A stretch of DNA of 64,000 nt, from the NCBI GenBank assembly GCA_022701275.1, contig CP031740.1:4661001-4725000 (forward strand), read 5' to 3'. The position numbers and the translations under genes are program-made. The stretch is from Microcoleus vaginatus PCC 9802 (GTDB lineage Bacteria > Cyanobacteriota > Cyanobacteriia > Cyanobacteriales > Microcoleaceae). Below, piece after piece: positions 44,447 to 54,918 of the stretch. The number at the start of each line of letters is the position of its first letter. Within the stretch, counting starts at the first letter, position 1. Below the pieces are notes generated by a model. That model saw only the letters and a list, made by a program, of their open reading frames with translations, did not search any database and was not told the DNA's origin.

Positions 44447-45604
44447 TATGCCAAAAATATTTTACCTAGATTCTATCAGACTCACTTCCAAAGAGAACTA
44501 ACCCCCTCTCAATTTTTAGTTCTAGAAATAGTGCTCAATCTCTTAACATCAGGAAAACAGGTGAGATTAGAACGACTTGCTCGCGTATTTCCGTACCCCA
44601 TTACCATGCTCAAGTCGTCGCCGCAAGTTACAAAGATTTTTAGATTTACCCCAGCTTACCTTAACCTGTCTGTGGTTTCCGCTAATTACCTATTGGTTGA
44701 CAAATTATTGCCACCCCGGACAGAAATTATGGATCGCGATCGATCGCAGCCAATGGGGATGTATCAATCTTTTTATGGTTAGTCTGATATGTCCGCCAAG
44801 AGCAATCCCGTTATCTTGGTCCCTGTTACCAAAACGAGGTAGCAGTAATATCAATGAGCAGATCGCCGTCATCTCAACTATTTTACCCTTATTTAAAGAT
44901 TATCAGCTCGTGGTACTAGGCGATGCCTGAATTCTGTTCAGTAGATTTGGCTAACTAGCTCAGAGAGCAAGATGTGTATTTTTGCTTACGACTCAAACGA
45001 AATCATTGTATCGAAACCGAAAATATGCTGCAGGCTACGGTTAGATGAGTTAGGGATCACGCCCGGAACATCTCTATATATTCAAGGTGTAAAAGTTAGA
45101 AAGACTAAGCCACGGGCAGGATTTGATGTTGCCTGCAAATAGAAAAGGAATTATCAAGTATGGACAGTTAACGAGGCGTGGTTTATTCTAACTAACTTAG
45201 GTAGTTTACCGGAAGCTATCGCTGCTTATAAGCAACGGATGGGAATTGAGGAAATGTTCCGTGATTGTAAAAGTGGAGGCTATAATTTAGAGGGTACAGG
45301 GTTAAGAGAAGACCGATTAATTAAAATGATTCTCTTGATGAAAATTGCCTATACTCGTGACCTTGTTGAAGGTACAATAGTCACAATAAAGCCTTTACAG
45401 AAGTATTTTTTTTGCATCAATAAACCCCAAAAAACTTATCGCAGACGCAGTACATTCGGGAGTGGCAATGATAGCCAACAGTGGGTTAATTATCTTGAAA
45501 AATATGCTGAACCTGTGGAAGAGTTAATGAAGTTAACTCGTAATAAGCGTCACTTTTATCACAAAGGTCTCAGGACTAGAACTTTGCTCACGCAAGGTTT
45601 CTAG
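44447..45604 (+). pseudogene. IS4-type transposase, nearly full length but frameshifted
   Basis: Successive frames read HFQRELTPSQFLVLEIVLNL, then RRRKLQRFLDLPQLTL, WGCINLFMVSLI, RGSSNINEQIAVISTILPLF, VVLGD and YKQRMGIEEMFRDCKSGGYN to the end. All parts of a transposase are present in order, but frameshifts at about 44600, 44770 and 44930-45170 disable it. It faces away from the fragment at 43931-44374, and the two are homologous over the EEMFRD region. Confidence 0.8.
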
Positions 45605-45789
45605 CTATATTTGTCACCCCCTGGATCGCAGCACTTGCCATTAATTTGATGAATCCTAACCGTTTAAGACATTGGTTCGCTCATTGCTGCTACTGTACCT
45701 CATAGCATGGGAAAGTGCTGTAAATTCCGTGAGATCGCGGATGGCAGCGCTGCCAAAATAGGGGAAACTGATAGATAGGTTAAATAAAA

Positions 45790-46167
45790 ATGAGCGAAAT
45801 AAACAAGGTCGCTGGCAGTTTCAGAAGCTCTGAATCTAAGGCTGTATCTATCCCTAAACTCGCTTTTGGAGGACGCAATATGTTGGCTTCTTTAAGGGAA
45901 ACGACTCGCGCCTCGGAATACGCAAATTCCCCATCCAAAAGCTTTGTATTCAAGGAGTCCAGCATCAATGAAGGTGGATATTTTGTTTCCAGAATTTTGG
46001 CTGGGGAATCGGACTGCATCGAGAAAATTACCTCGGCACTTCAAAAATATGCCTCTATCCTTATAGAGGTTGACCAAGTTCGCACAACTTCTGACGGCAG
46101 CTCGGGCCAACTTCAATTAGGCTCTGTTATCCTCAATTCAGATTACCTCGATCCATACAAAAGTTAA
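45790..46167 (+). pseudogene. Truncated DUF4347-type fragment
   Basis: A 125-aa ORF whose second half (DCIEKITSALQKYASILIEV, then DGSSGQLQLGSVILNSDYLD) is a degraded copy of the DUF4347 segment of the next gene (GIEQITSEMEKYASTKGAID, HGSSGSLQLGNTALASDNLE). It stops at the position where the full protein continues, and has SDG in place of SHG. It is likely a relic. Confidence 0.7.
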
Positions 46168-46254
46168 TTGCCAAAATCGCACAGTTATCAAATAAGCTTG
46201 ATGAGATAGCTCCGGGGCGTATCTACCAATAATGCCCTTAATGGAGTCTCCAAT

Positions 46255-49200
46255 ATGAGTTCTACGTTCGCTCAAGTTAACTCACAATCTTCTTTTGAAA
46301 AACGGCCACGGCGCTCCTTAGTCTTCATTGACTCCGGCGTGGAAGATTACGAGTCAATTGCAGCGGGAGTGCTGCCGGGACAGCAGGTAGTAATACTCGA
46401 CCGCACCAAAAACGGCATCGAACAAATCACCTCCGAGATGGAAAAATACGCCTCTACTAAGGGGGCGATAGACTCGGTTCACATTATTTCTCACGGCAGT
46501 TCTGGCAGCCTACAATTAGGCAATACCGCTCTGGCTTCAGATAACCTAGAGCAATACAAAAGCCAGTTGAAAAAGTGGCAAACTTCACTAGCCCCACAAG
46601 CAGACATCATGCTGTACGGCTGCGATGTAGCAGACGGTACAGGTGCTAATTTCGTCGATCGCTTCAGTCAATTAACCGGGGCTGACGTTGCGGCATCCAC
46701 CAACACAACCGGCCGCGGCGGCGACTGGAATTTAGAATTTGCCTCTGGCCAAATTGAATCTCCCTCAGCCTTGCAGCCAGAGGCTATGGCTAGTTACCAA
46801 GGTGATTTAGCTACGATCGTAGTAGCCAACAATAGCGATAGCGGGCCGGGTTCATTAAGGGCTGCGATCGCCACCGCTGTTGCAGGCGATATCATTACCT
46901 TCGCTCCAGGTTTAGCCTCCCAAACCATTACCCTCACCAGCGGTCAACTCGATATTCCCGCTGGCAAAAACATCACCGTTGACGGCGCCGCAGCACCCGG
47001 TTTAACCATCAGCGGCAACAATACTTCGCGGGTAATCCGCATAGGAGGTTCGACCAATGTTACTCTAAAAAACCTGATTGTTGCCAACGGCAAAGTTTCT
47101 GGAATCGATCCGAATAATGAGGCAACTAGCGCCGGTGGTGGCATTCAAACAGGAGGTAGCAGCACTTTAACTTTAGAAAATTGCCAAGTCAATAATAATG
47201 TTGCCGGTTTTGGTGGCGGCATTCACACGGGTTTTCGCAGTACGACCAATGTAATTAACAGCAAGTTTAGCGGCAATGACGGTTCGCTAGCAGACAATAC
47301 CGAACGCGGTGGCGGTGCGATCGCCACTAAAAGCGGCGGTGTTCTGACTATCAGAGATAGCGAATTTACCAACAACAAAGGCAGCTACGGCGGAGCTGTT
47401 AATAACCTGTTGGGCAGCATGACGATCGAAAACTCTAAATTCACTGGCAACCGCACAGAGAAAGGCGTTGGCGGGGCAGTTTACGTCGATGGCGCTAATG
47501 CTTCCGGGCCGAATGCAACCCCCGGCCCCGTTGCCGGAACTATTGCTATTCGCAACAGCGTTTTTGATGGCAATATCGGAGCGAGAGAAGGAGGAGCAGG
47601 ATTTTTATTTGGCTATCTTCAAGATAAGATATTTTTGGAAAATAGCACTTTTATTAACAATAAAGCTGTTAACGATCTAGCAGGAGTTGGAGGTTCTGGA
47701 GGCGCAATTCGTCACGGTAATGTGGATCTTACTGTAACAAACTCCACTTTTGCTAATAACCAAGCTGAAGATAATGGGGGCGGTTTGTGGTCAGGAGAAA
47801 ATGGAAATATCAGCATTGTCAACAGTACATTTTCGGGCAACAGCGCTGCAAAGCAGGGCGGAGGAATGCTGGTCGCTAACCGAGATTCTTTTTCGACTAA
47901 CATCGTCAATTCGACTTTTGCTAAGAATACCGCTGAATTTTCGGGAGGTATTGCTACTTTTAACGATCCTGTGAAATCGCCAATTACTGTCAAGAATTCG
48001 ATATTTGATAGGAATACGGCAAGTAACTCTTTTAAAACTAGGCAGCACACTGGACGGGAGCTCATCGATGGGGGAAACAATATTCAGTTTCCCGCTAAAC
48101 TGACGACCGGAGATCCTAATGATAGTAATGTTACGGCAAATGTGACAATCGCAGACCCCTTACTCGGCCCTTTGCAAAATATTAACGGCGCTTTTGTGTT
48201 GCCGCTGCTAGTAGGAAGTCCGGCAATTGATACCGGTACTGGTGCGGGCGCGCCGGCTGCGGATCAGCGCGGTATGAGCCGCCCTCAAGATGGTGATAAT
48301 AACGGAAGTGCGATCGTTGATATTGGCGCTTATGAATTTAACCCTACAGTTACGCCGACTCTTACTGGTTCTTTGGGTCAAACCAATAATTACAGCAGTG
48401 TCAGTGACCTGATCGCACAATGGCCTACTGCCGCCCAGAATCAAGGCATCCAACTGTCTGGGATAGCTTTTGACGGCGTGGAAACTGACTATCTTAACCC
48501 GAATGTCATCAGCAACCTCACCTTAGCAACCAACGAAAACCCTAAAAGCTGGTTGAGCTACGGCAGTACTGGCGGTATTGGTGTCCCATCCTCTTATGAT
48601 GGTTGGTTCACCGACGCTAAGAAAATTCGGGCGGAAATCAACCATAACCCCAACACCAATCAATCTCAGGCGCTGAAGGTGAAATGGGCAGATAACCAAG
48701 ACATTACTAGCACCACGATCGACCTCAGTGGACTGACTCCCAAAACAAGTCCTGGTTTGGGCGATCAAGGCAATGAAGTTGGTTTCCTGCAAATCTTTAA
48801 TAATGGGGTTCGGGTACCGGCCACCAATTTTAAGATCGCTCGCCTCAACGCTCCGAGCGCTCCAAAACCCATTACTGTGTCTTCAGATGGAGTGACTTTC
48901 ATTGGCGATCGCACCGATGGCAGTTTCAAATTCCAGATAGTAGGAGACTCTCTGAGTGGCGCTACTTTTGACGAACTGCGGTTTTCCACTAAAGCCTACG
49001 ATAGCCCCACCGCTGCCTACGCCGCCACCTCCTTCAAAAACGATGGTTCCGACTACCTAGTGCGGAACATTGAATATCAAGGGATTTCTAATATTGATAC
49101 TACTGCTGTGGCTCCGACTTTCTTCTCTTACGGTTCATCTCCCGATCCTATTATTGATGGTGGTTCTGGACAGTTTACGATTAATCGGACTGGCGATACT

Positions 49201-49449
49201 TCGGTTTCGGCTTCGATCGACTATTTGATTGTTGCCCCTGGTGGTGGTCAACCTGTGAACAACGTAGACTACAACATTAGTCCATTTGCTGTGAATCCTT
49301 CGTCCGGCACGGTGAACTTTAATCCCGGTCAAACTAGCGTTAGTCTGACGATTAACAATCTACCTGGTTTGACTGGTGGGGTGGTGAATTTGGGCTTTGG
49401 CCCAGGTTCGATCGGCGCTCCGGCATCGACTGCAATTACTCTGCTTTAA
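46255..49449 (+). CDS. DUF4347 and beta-helix surface protein
   Basis: A 1064-aa probable surface protein. DUF4347 spans about residues 20-180 (SLVFIDSGVEDYESIAAG, VHIISHGSSGSLQLG, IMLYGCDVADG). It is followed by a start typical of right-handed beta-helix repeats (NNSDSGPGSLRAAIATAVAG, then IITFAPGL). Repeats of the form NSTFxxNxAxxxGGG run to about 620. A choice-of-anchor-like DQRGMSRPQDGD...VDIGAYEF follows. A C-terminal Calx-beta-like region ends without an RTX or LPXTG signal. It has no classical signal peptide. Export and an adhesive role are inferred from similar cyanobacterial proteins. Confidence 0.85.
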   Translation: MSSTFAQVNSQSSFEKRPRRSLVFIDSGVEDYESIAAGVLPGQQVVILDRTKNGIEQITSEMEKYASTKGAIDSVHIISHGSSGSLQLGNTALASDNLEQYKSQLKKWQTSLAPQADIMLYGCDVADGTGANFVDRFSQLTGADVAASTNTTGRGGDWNLEFASGQIESPSALQPEAMASYQGDLATIVVANNSDSGPGSLRAAIATAVAGDIITFAPGLASQTITLTSGQLDIPAGKNITVDGAAAPGLTISGNNTSRVIRIGGSTNVTLKNLIVANGKVSGIDPNNEATSAGGGIQTGGSSTLTLENCQVNNNVAGFGGGIHTGFRSTTNVINSKFSGNDGSLADNTERGGGAIATKSGGVLTIRDSEFTNNKGSYGGAVNNLLGSMTIENSKFTGNRTEKGVGGAVYVDGANASGPNATPGPVAGTIAIRNSVFDGNIGAREGGAGFLFGYLQDKIFLENSTFINNKAVNDLAGVGGSGGAIRHGNVDLTVTNSTFANNQAEDNGGGLWSGENGNISIVNSTFSGNSAAKQGGGMLVANRDSFSTNIVNSTFAKNTAEFSGGIATFNDPVKSPITVKNSIFDRNTASNSFKTRQHTGRELIDGGNNIQFPAKLTTGDPNDSNVTANVTIADPLLGPLQNINGAFVLPLLVGSPAIDTGTGAGAPAADQRGMSRPQDGDNNGSAIVDIGAYEFNPTVTPTLTGSLGQTNNYSSVSDLIAQWPTAAQNQGIQLSGIAFDGVETDYLNPNVISNLTLATNENPKSWLSYGSTGGIGVPSSYDGWFTDAKKIRAEINHNPNTNQSQALKVKWADNQDITSTTIDLSGLTPKTSPGLGDQGNEVGFLQIFNNGVRVPATNFKIARLNAPSAPKPITVSSDGVTFIGDRTDGSFKFQIVGDSLSGATFDELRFSTKAYDSPTAAYAATSFKNDGSDYLVRNIEYQGISNIDTTAVAPTFFSYGSSPDPIIDGGSGQFTINRTGDTSVSASIDYLIVAPGGGQPVNNVDYNISPFAVNPSSGTVNFNPGQTSVSLTINNLPGLTGGVVNLGFGPGSIGAPASTAITLL

Positions 49450-49571
49450 GGCTGTTAGTAGGGCGAGGAATCCTTGCTCTACTAATATGTCCCGCAAGCA
49501 ATTAAATGCTTTGGTAGCGATGCACAGTAATGGTTTAATATTAAATCAACATAACTTTTTGAGTTAAAAGT

Positions 49572-50270
49572 ATGGACTGTCTTAATTGTCAAAGGGATTT
49601 TTTTAAAGGGAAAGACTTATTACAGGAAACAGCGATTTTAGTGTCAAAATTGTAGTCGTCAGGAAGATTGAAAATCCTCAATATAAGCAGATTCCAATTC
49701 TCAACTCAATCCTTATTTGAGCGGCTGATTTTAGAAAAAAATTCTTGAGCCGGAATTGCTAGAGCGACGGGGGTATCCATTCGATGGCTTAAGGATTATG
49801 TAAATAAAAAGTATGCCGAAAATTCTGGGTAAATTTTGGCGATGAAAAAACCGAAAGCTTCATTTACTTTACAGGTAGATGAAATGTTGTCAATTGTCAA
49901 AAACAAGCGAAAAAAGCAATGGCTCTGGATAGCTTTCGATCGAAATACCCGTAAAATTGTTGGACTTTATATTGAATATCGCTCAAAAAAATCTGCGTTT
50001 ATGCTCTGGCAATCTTTACCTTTTGTCTATAGACAATGTGCTGTTTGTTATACTGATTTTTGGGAATATTCTTCAGAAGTGCTACCTTTTAAAAGACATC
50101 GACCTGTAGGTAAAAAATCGGGAAAAACCAGTCATATTGAAAGACTTAATAATATTTAACGGCAGCGAATTTCTCGCTTGGTTCGTAAAACCTTGTCTTT
50201 CTCAAAAAAACTGCTTTCACCATATTGGGGCAATTTTTAACTGTGGATCTCACTATAATTTTTGCATAAG
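49572..50270 (+). pseudogene. IS1-family transposase relic
   Basis: MDCLNCQRDFF at 49572 is the IS1-type zinc-finger start. Other frames give ARATGVSIRWLKDYVNKKYA-like sequence. The frame at 49836 then gives AMKKPKASFTLQVDEM...KNKRKKQWLWIAFDRNTRKI and YTDFWEYSSEVLPFKRHRPV, then SHIERLNN and RQRISRLVRKTLSFSKKL in other frames. The order is complete, but stops and frameshifts inactivate it. Confidence 0.8.
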
Positions 50271-50393
50271 AAAACGATATCCTTACTGTGCATGACTACC
50301 AACGCTAGTTTATGTAGAGAGCCAAAAGCTTGATTATCATTACTATGCAGGACTACCAAAATACTATTGATTATTTTGCCAAACTATAACTGA

Positions 50394-50738
50394 AAAAAGC
50401 TGCAACATGGTTCAGACCTTCGCGGTATCGCCCTCGAAGGCGTTCCAGAGGAACAGGTTAACCCCACCCCGGAAATGGCGACAATTGTGGGTCAAGCCTT
50501 TGTGAGTTGGCTGGTGCAAAAAGTCAATAAATCAGTCGCAGAATTAACGATCGCGATCGGGCGCGACAGCCGCCTATCCGGGCCAATCTTAATGCAGCCA
50601 GTCATAGCGGGTATCACCTCAGTCGGCAGCCCAGGCTACGACTTTGAAATGGCTTCAACTCCCGCCAAAAGTTTGAGCATACCTGAACAATTTTTAGAGG
50701 ATGCACAGTATGGCTCAAATACTGTGCTTGCTGCGTAA
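50394..50738 (+). pseudogene. Phosphohexomutase N-terminal fragment
   Basis: The frame opens after TGA at 50391 and reads KLQHGSDLRGIALEGVPEEQ, then LTIAIGRDSRLSGPIL and AGITSVGSPGYDFEMASTP. These are the first ~85 residues of a phosphoglucomutase/phosphomannomutase. No start codon precedes GSDLRG. After ASTP the sequence diverges to an unrelated 21-residue tail. The catalytic Ser region (TASHNP) is absent, so it is a truncated remnant. Confidence 0.75.
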
Positions 50739-50751
50739 GTCCTGAATATTG

Positions 50752-51639
50752 CTATTTCCTTGCCGCAGCATTGGATCTGGGGTCTAAAGCGTCTCGCAGC
50801 CCGTCGCCCAAAAGATTGAAACCCAGAACAGTCAAGGTAATCAGCAAACCGGGAAACAAAATAGTCCAAGGAGAAGAAAGAGCGTATCCGCCCTTAAAAG
50901 CATCAGAAAGCATCGTCCCCAACTCAGGAACCGGCGGCTGTGCGCCCAAACCCAAAAAACCCAAACCCGCAGCTTCTAGTGTCGCCGTACCAGTCGAAAG
51001 AGTTGCTTGTACAACTAGAGGCGCCAGACTTCCCGGCAAAATGTGGCGAAAAATAATCCGCAAGTCGCTGGCGCCCAAGGCCTTGGCAGCCAAAACAAAT
51101 TCTTGTTCCCGCAGAGACAGCACCATACTGCGAGTTAAGCGGATGTAAATCGGAATTTGCACGAGGCTGACAGCGATAATTACGCTTTGCAGGCTCGGCC
51201 CGGTGACGGTAACAACGCCGATCGCCAGTAAAATCGAAGGAAAAGCTAACAAAATATCCGCCAAAGTGCCGATCGCAATTTCCAGAAACCCCCGAAAATA
51301 CCCGGCCACCAGCCCCAAAAGCGCTCCCACAATTAAACCCGCACCCACAGAAACCAGGCTGACGAGTAAAGATATCCCCAATCCGTGCCAAACCCGCACC
51401 AACAAATCTCGCCCCAAACCGTCGGTGCCAAACCAATGTTTAGCGCTAGGAGCCACTAAGCGCAACAAATAATCTCGATCGACCGCCGGATCGTAAGGAG
51501 AAAGTAGGGGGGCCAACAATGCCGAGATCATCAGCGCTAAAGTCAAAATTAAGCCGATTTTCCCCGAAGTCGATCGCCAAAATCGTTGAAAAGCTGGTTG
51601 TGGAAATACTAAGTTTTTATTCAATCTTCGATTTTCCAT
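50752..51639 (-). CDS. Peptide/nickel-type ABC transporter permease (DppC/OppC-like)
   Basis: A 295-aa inner-membrane subunit with about six hydrophobic helices. N-terminal PAFQRFWRSTSGKIGLIL and HWFGTDGLGRDLLVRVWHG are the OppC_N signature. The EAA loop that contacts the ATPase is EQEFVLAAKALGASDLRIIF. The substrate is unknown, and no binding protein, DppB or ATPase genes are adjacent, so other subunits are elsewhere. Confidence 0.9.
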   Translation of the reverse strand: MENRRLNKNLVFPQPAFQRFWRSTSGKIGLILTLALMISALLAPLLSPYDPAVDRDYLLRLVAPSAKHWFGTDGLGRDLLVRVWHGLGISLLVSLVSVGAGLIVGALLGLVAGYFRGFLEIAIGTLADILLAFPSILLAIGVVTVTGPSLQSVIIAVSLVQIPIYIRLTRSMVLSLREQEFVLAAKALGASDLRIIFRHILPGSLAPLVVQATLSTGTATLEAAGLGFLGLGAQPPVPELGTMLSDAFKGGYALSSPWTILFPGLLITLTVLGFNLLGDGLRDALDPRSNAAARK

Positions 51640-51862
51640 CGAATGCTGTCACCAAAAAACAGAGGACTTGGGCAACTATTAGGATAAATTAATGATCGCG
51701 ATCGCAGAAATACGTTAACAAGACTTCTTCCGGGAGACCAAAAACTCGGTGCGTGCATTACCGTCCATATCCAAGGGCATTTTTCGCGCCAAATGCCGAA
51801 TGCCTGAGCCCTTCCTTAAAGACGCTTTAAGATATAGAGAACAAGATAAATTTAAAAGCACA

Positions 51863-53191
51863 ATGACATCCACCCTACTCAAAACCTCCGCCCGATCGCC
51901 CCTCAACGCCCCAACAATCCGCCATTTCCCCAACGGCCTCACCGTTATAGCCGAACACTTGCCGGTCGATGCTGTTAACCTCAGCGTGTGGCTCAATTTA
52001 GGCTCAGCCGTCGAACCAGACGACATTAACGGCATGGCTCACTTTTTAGAACACATGATTTTTAAGGGAACTCCGAGCATTCCCAGTGGCGAATTTGAGC
52101 GCGCGATCGAACAACGCGGCGCTGTCACCAATGCTGCTACCAGCCAAGATTACACTAACTACTACATCACCACCGCCCCTAAAGATTTTGCCGAACTAGC
52201 TCCCCTGCAAGTCGATGTGTTGCTCAACGCCAGCATTCCCGACGACGCCTTCGATCGAGAACGGCTGGTAGTCTTAGAAGAAATTAGACGATCGGAAGAC
52301 AATCCGCGCCGCCGTACCTATCAGCGATCGATGGAATTAGCATTTGAAGTCCTGCCCTACAAGCGACCCGTACTCGGCCCGACTGCAGTAATCGAACAGT
52401 TGACAGCCCAACAAATGCGGGATTTCCACAGCAGCAGATATCAGCCAGGGGCGATGACAGCCGTAGCTGTCGGCAATTTGCCAGTCGATCAACTAATAGA
52501 AATTGTCGCAGACAGTTTTGCTGCAAAAAGCACAGCACAAAACAACAAAATAAATGTGCCTGCTGTCGGCAACTTTCACCCAGAATCCCAAATCCTGAAC
52601 TACGGCCAAGAATCGCCGTTTACAGAAACAGTCCGTCGCGAATTTGTAGACTCTGCCCTTCAGCAAGCCCGACTGATCGTGATGTGGCGAGTGCCTGGTT
52701 TCATGGAAATGTCCGAAACTTATGCCCTCGACGTTTTGGCGACAATATTGGGTCACGGCCGCACAACTCGCTTGGTTCAGGATTTGCGCGAAGAAAAAGG
52801 GCTAGTTTCGTCAATTTCGGTCAGCAACATGACTCAGCGACTAGGCGGCGTATTCTCAATTTCCGCTCAACTACCGACAGAAAACTTGGCTGCAGTGGAA
52901 GCTGCGATCGTCCAACACATCCGCACTCTCCAAACCGAACTGGTGACAGATGCCGAAATTTCCCGCATCCGCACTCAAGTAGCAAATCGGTTTATCTTTG
53001 GTAACGAAACTCCGAGCGATCGAGCAAGTTTGTATGGTTACTATCAATCGATGGTAGGAGATATCGCTCCCGCCCTCAACTATGCCGCCTGCATCCAAGC
53101 TCAGACTGCCGAGGATCTCCGAGATGCCGCCGTCAAATATCTCTCTCCCGACGCGATGGGTGTTGTGGTAATTCGCCCCGACGAAGCATGA
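51863..53191 (+). CDS. M16-family zinc peptidase (processing-peptidase-like)
   Basis: ATG 51863 (MTSTLLKTSARSP) is preferred; the frame is open upstream to 51749 but those residues are unlike the family. The 442-aa product has HFLEH at residues 60-64, an inverted zinc motif, with the distal Glu in LVVLEEIRRSEDNPRRR and RYQPGAMTAVAVGNLP. It cleaves peptides or presequences. The second (non-catalytic) half is complete. Many cyanobacteria carry two M16 genes in tandem; only one is seen here. Confidence 0.92.
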   Translation: MTSTLLKTSARSPLNAPTIRHFPNGLTVIAEHLPVDAVNLSVWLNLGSAVEPDDINGMAHFLEHMIFKGTPSIPSGEFERAIEQRGAVTNAATSQDYTNYYITTAPKDFAELAPLQVDVLLNASIPDDAFDRERLVVLEEIRRSEDNPRRRTYQRSMELAFEVLPYKRPVLGPTAVIEQLTAQQMRDFHSSRYQPGAMTAVAVGNLPVDQLIEIVADSFAAKSTAQNNKINVPAVGNFHPESQILNYGQESPFTETVRREFVDSALQQARLIVMWRVPGFMEMSETYALDVLATILGHGRTTRLVQDLREEKGLVSSISVSNMTQRLGGVFSISAQLPTENLAAVEAAIVQHIRTLQTELVTDAEISRIRTQVANRFIFGNETPSDRASLYGYYQSMVGDIAPALNYAACIQAQTAEDLRDAAVKYLSPDAMGVVVIRPDEA

Positions 53192-53681
53192 ATTGGACAT
53201 CGCCTCAACAGGGCAATTTTGCCATCCCTCTGCTTTTGAACCATCCAACGGCATTCGGCATTCGGCAGAAACAATGTCAACGCGCACGAGGGATTTTTAG
53301 TCAATAGTGCGTGAAATTCGATCGACCCGCGCCTTGAAGGTTTTGTATCAAATAATTAATATGAAGCCTTTAAGGTACGGGCGATCGGCAAAATTACCGT
53401 AATTTTATGAGACGATAAACTGGGAATTATTGACCAGCAAGCAATTTAGTCTAGGGAAACCGGATTGATAGGCGATCGTAATTCTAAAATCTAAAATCTA
53501 AAATCTAAAATCTAAAATCTAAAATCGATTGCTCGGCAAAATTACCGTAATTTTATGAGACGATAAACTGGGAATTATTGACCAGCAAGCAATTTAGTCT
53601 AGGGAAACCGGATTGATAGGCGATCGTAATTCTAAAATCTAAAATCTAGAATCTAAAATCGATTGACAGGGGCACGCAAGC
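53192..53681. repeat. Spacer with a 148-bp tandem duplication containing CTAAAAT heptamers
   Basis: A unit starting CGGCAAAATTACCGTAATTT at 53386 recurs at 53534. The first copy is 146 bp long to GATTG (53531), the second 132 bp to 53665. The 14-bp difference is two CTAAAAT heptamers (six in the first copy, four in the second, one of them altered to CTAGAAT). The duplicated sequence includes TATGAGACGATAAACTGGG. It ends 16 bp before the next start codon, so it forms the whole upstream region of the next gene. No other gene is seen in this spacer. Confidence 0.85.
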
Positions 53682-54710
53682 ATGAAATTACAAAACTTTC
53701 TCAACTCAAAAATTAGGTACGATGCCAAAGCAATTGCTGCCGACGACGAACTCAGTGGCCAAATTCAAAGCCGCCTCATTGACCTGGGTTTACTGAAACC
53801 TCCCGTAGACGGAATTTTTGGCCCTCTCTCTACCGCCACCCTCCACCGATTTCAAACTCTGATGAAGTGCGGCGAAGCGGGGTTTTTGGGAGCAGTCACA
53901 GCCAAAAAGCTGATTGAAACCAAACCAGAGGAGATTCCCACGCATCCCCTGATCCTGAAAACGCTCAGAGACACCATTTTTAAATCAAAACCGCTGGCGT
54001 CTTCTCAAATTCACGACTCGGAAAAACAAGTAATACCAGCCGGAAAAGAGTTTGAGATTCTGGCTTTTGCTCCGGCTCGCGGTCACATCAGAGTTGCTCT
54101 CCGCAACGAGTCTTTCAAAGGTTCAGGAATTTGGTATGTTTTTGGAGCACACGCTCAAATTACTCAAGACAGCGTTCTGTTTTATCCCAAACCGAATCCC
54201 CCAACTGTCAGGCTGGGCATTCCTTACCGATCGCAACTGGATAACTTGAATAATCCTACAGGTTCTTGCAATGTAACTTCATTAGCGATGTGTATGGACT
54301 TTTTGAGGGTGCCACGGCGCAAACAAACCGGGCAATATGAAGACGAACTCTACGAATATGCGATCGCCAAAGGTTATAGTCGCTGGGACCCCTACGATTT
54401 AGCAAAGATTGTTAAAGATTACGGCGCTCAAGATTTCTTTACCGAGAATGCAACTATTGATGATGTTCAAGATTGGCTCGCCACTGGAAATCCCGCTGTC
54501 ATCCACGGATACTTCACGTCTTTCGGTCACATTATAGTTGCCTCAGGCTACGACAGCGAGGGATTCTTCGTCCACGATCCCTATGGTGAGTGGTTCCGAA
54601 GTGGCTACGATACAAGTGTCAGCGGTGCTTACTTGCACTATACTTACCGCTTAATCCGCAGCCTCTGTATGCCTGACGGGAATTTTTGGGTTCATTTTAT
54701 CTCTAAGTAA
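53682..54710 (+). CDS. Peptidoglycan-binding, C39-like cysteine peptidase
   Basis: A 342-aa protein. Residues about 25-88 are a PG_binding_1 domain (IQSRLIDLGLLKPPVDGIFG, then PLSTATLHRFQ). A beta-rich SH3-like part follows at about 110-165. The C39-type peptidase has the catalytic Cys at about 196 in GSCNVTSLAMCMDFL, His at about 283 in SFGHIIVASGYD, and DPYGEW for the Asp. No signal peptide is seen. A role in peptide or cell-wall hydrolysis is inferred. It is adjacent to the 148-bp duplication. Confidence 0.82.
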   Translation: MKLQNFLNSKIRYDAKAIAADDELSGQIQSRLIDLGLLKPPVDGIFGPLSTATLHRFQTLMKCGEAGFLGAVTAKKLIETKPEEIPTHPLILKTLRDTIFKSKPLASSQIHDSEKQVIPAGKEFEILAFAPARGHIRVALRNESFKGSGIWYVFGAHAQITQDSVLFYPKPNPPTVRLGIPYRSQLDNLNNPTGSCNVTSLAMCMDFLRVPRRKQTGQYEDELYEYAIAKGYSRWDPYDLAKIVKDYGAQDFFTENATIDDVQDWLATGNPAVIHGYFTSFGHIIVASGYDSEGFFVHDPYGEWFRSGYDTSVSGAYLHYTYRLIRSLCMPDGNFWVHFISK

Positions 54711-54918
54711 TTGGGAATCGGGAATTGGTAATTGGGAATTGGCATTGTTACTATTGACTAATGATACTAAACCCGGGGTTATTAACTTCTTTATCACTAA
54801 GCGCTTGAAACGCCTAGCAACGCGAGAAGATAAACGAAGTCCCTCTCTAAGAGACTAAGAGATAAAGACAGTATTTAACCCGCATTTGATATAACAACAG
54901 TCAACAGTCAACAGTCAA
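54711..54918. repeat. Short tandem repeats between C39 and nadC genes
   Basis: GGGAATTGGTAATTGGGAATTGG near 54716-54740 and CAGTCAACAGTCAACAGTCAAC at 54899-54919 are simple repeats. The latter reaches the stop of nadC on the opposite strand. No gene is seen. Confidence 0.6.
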
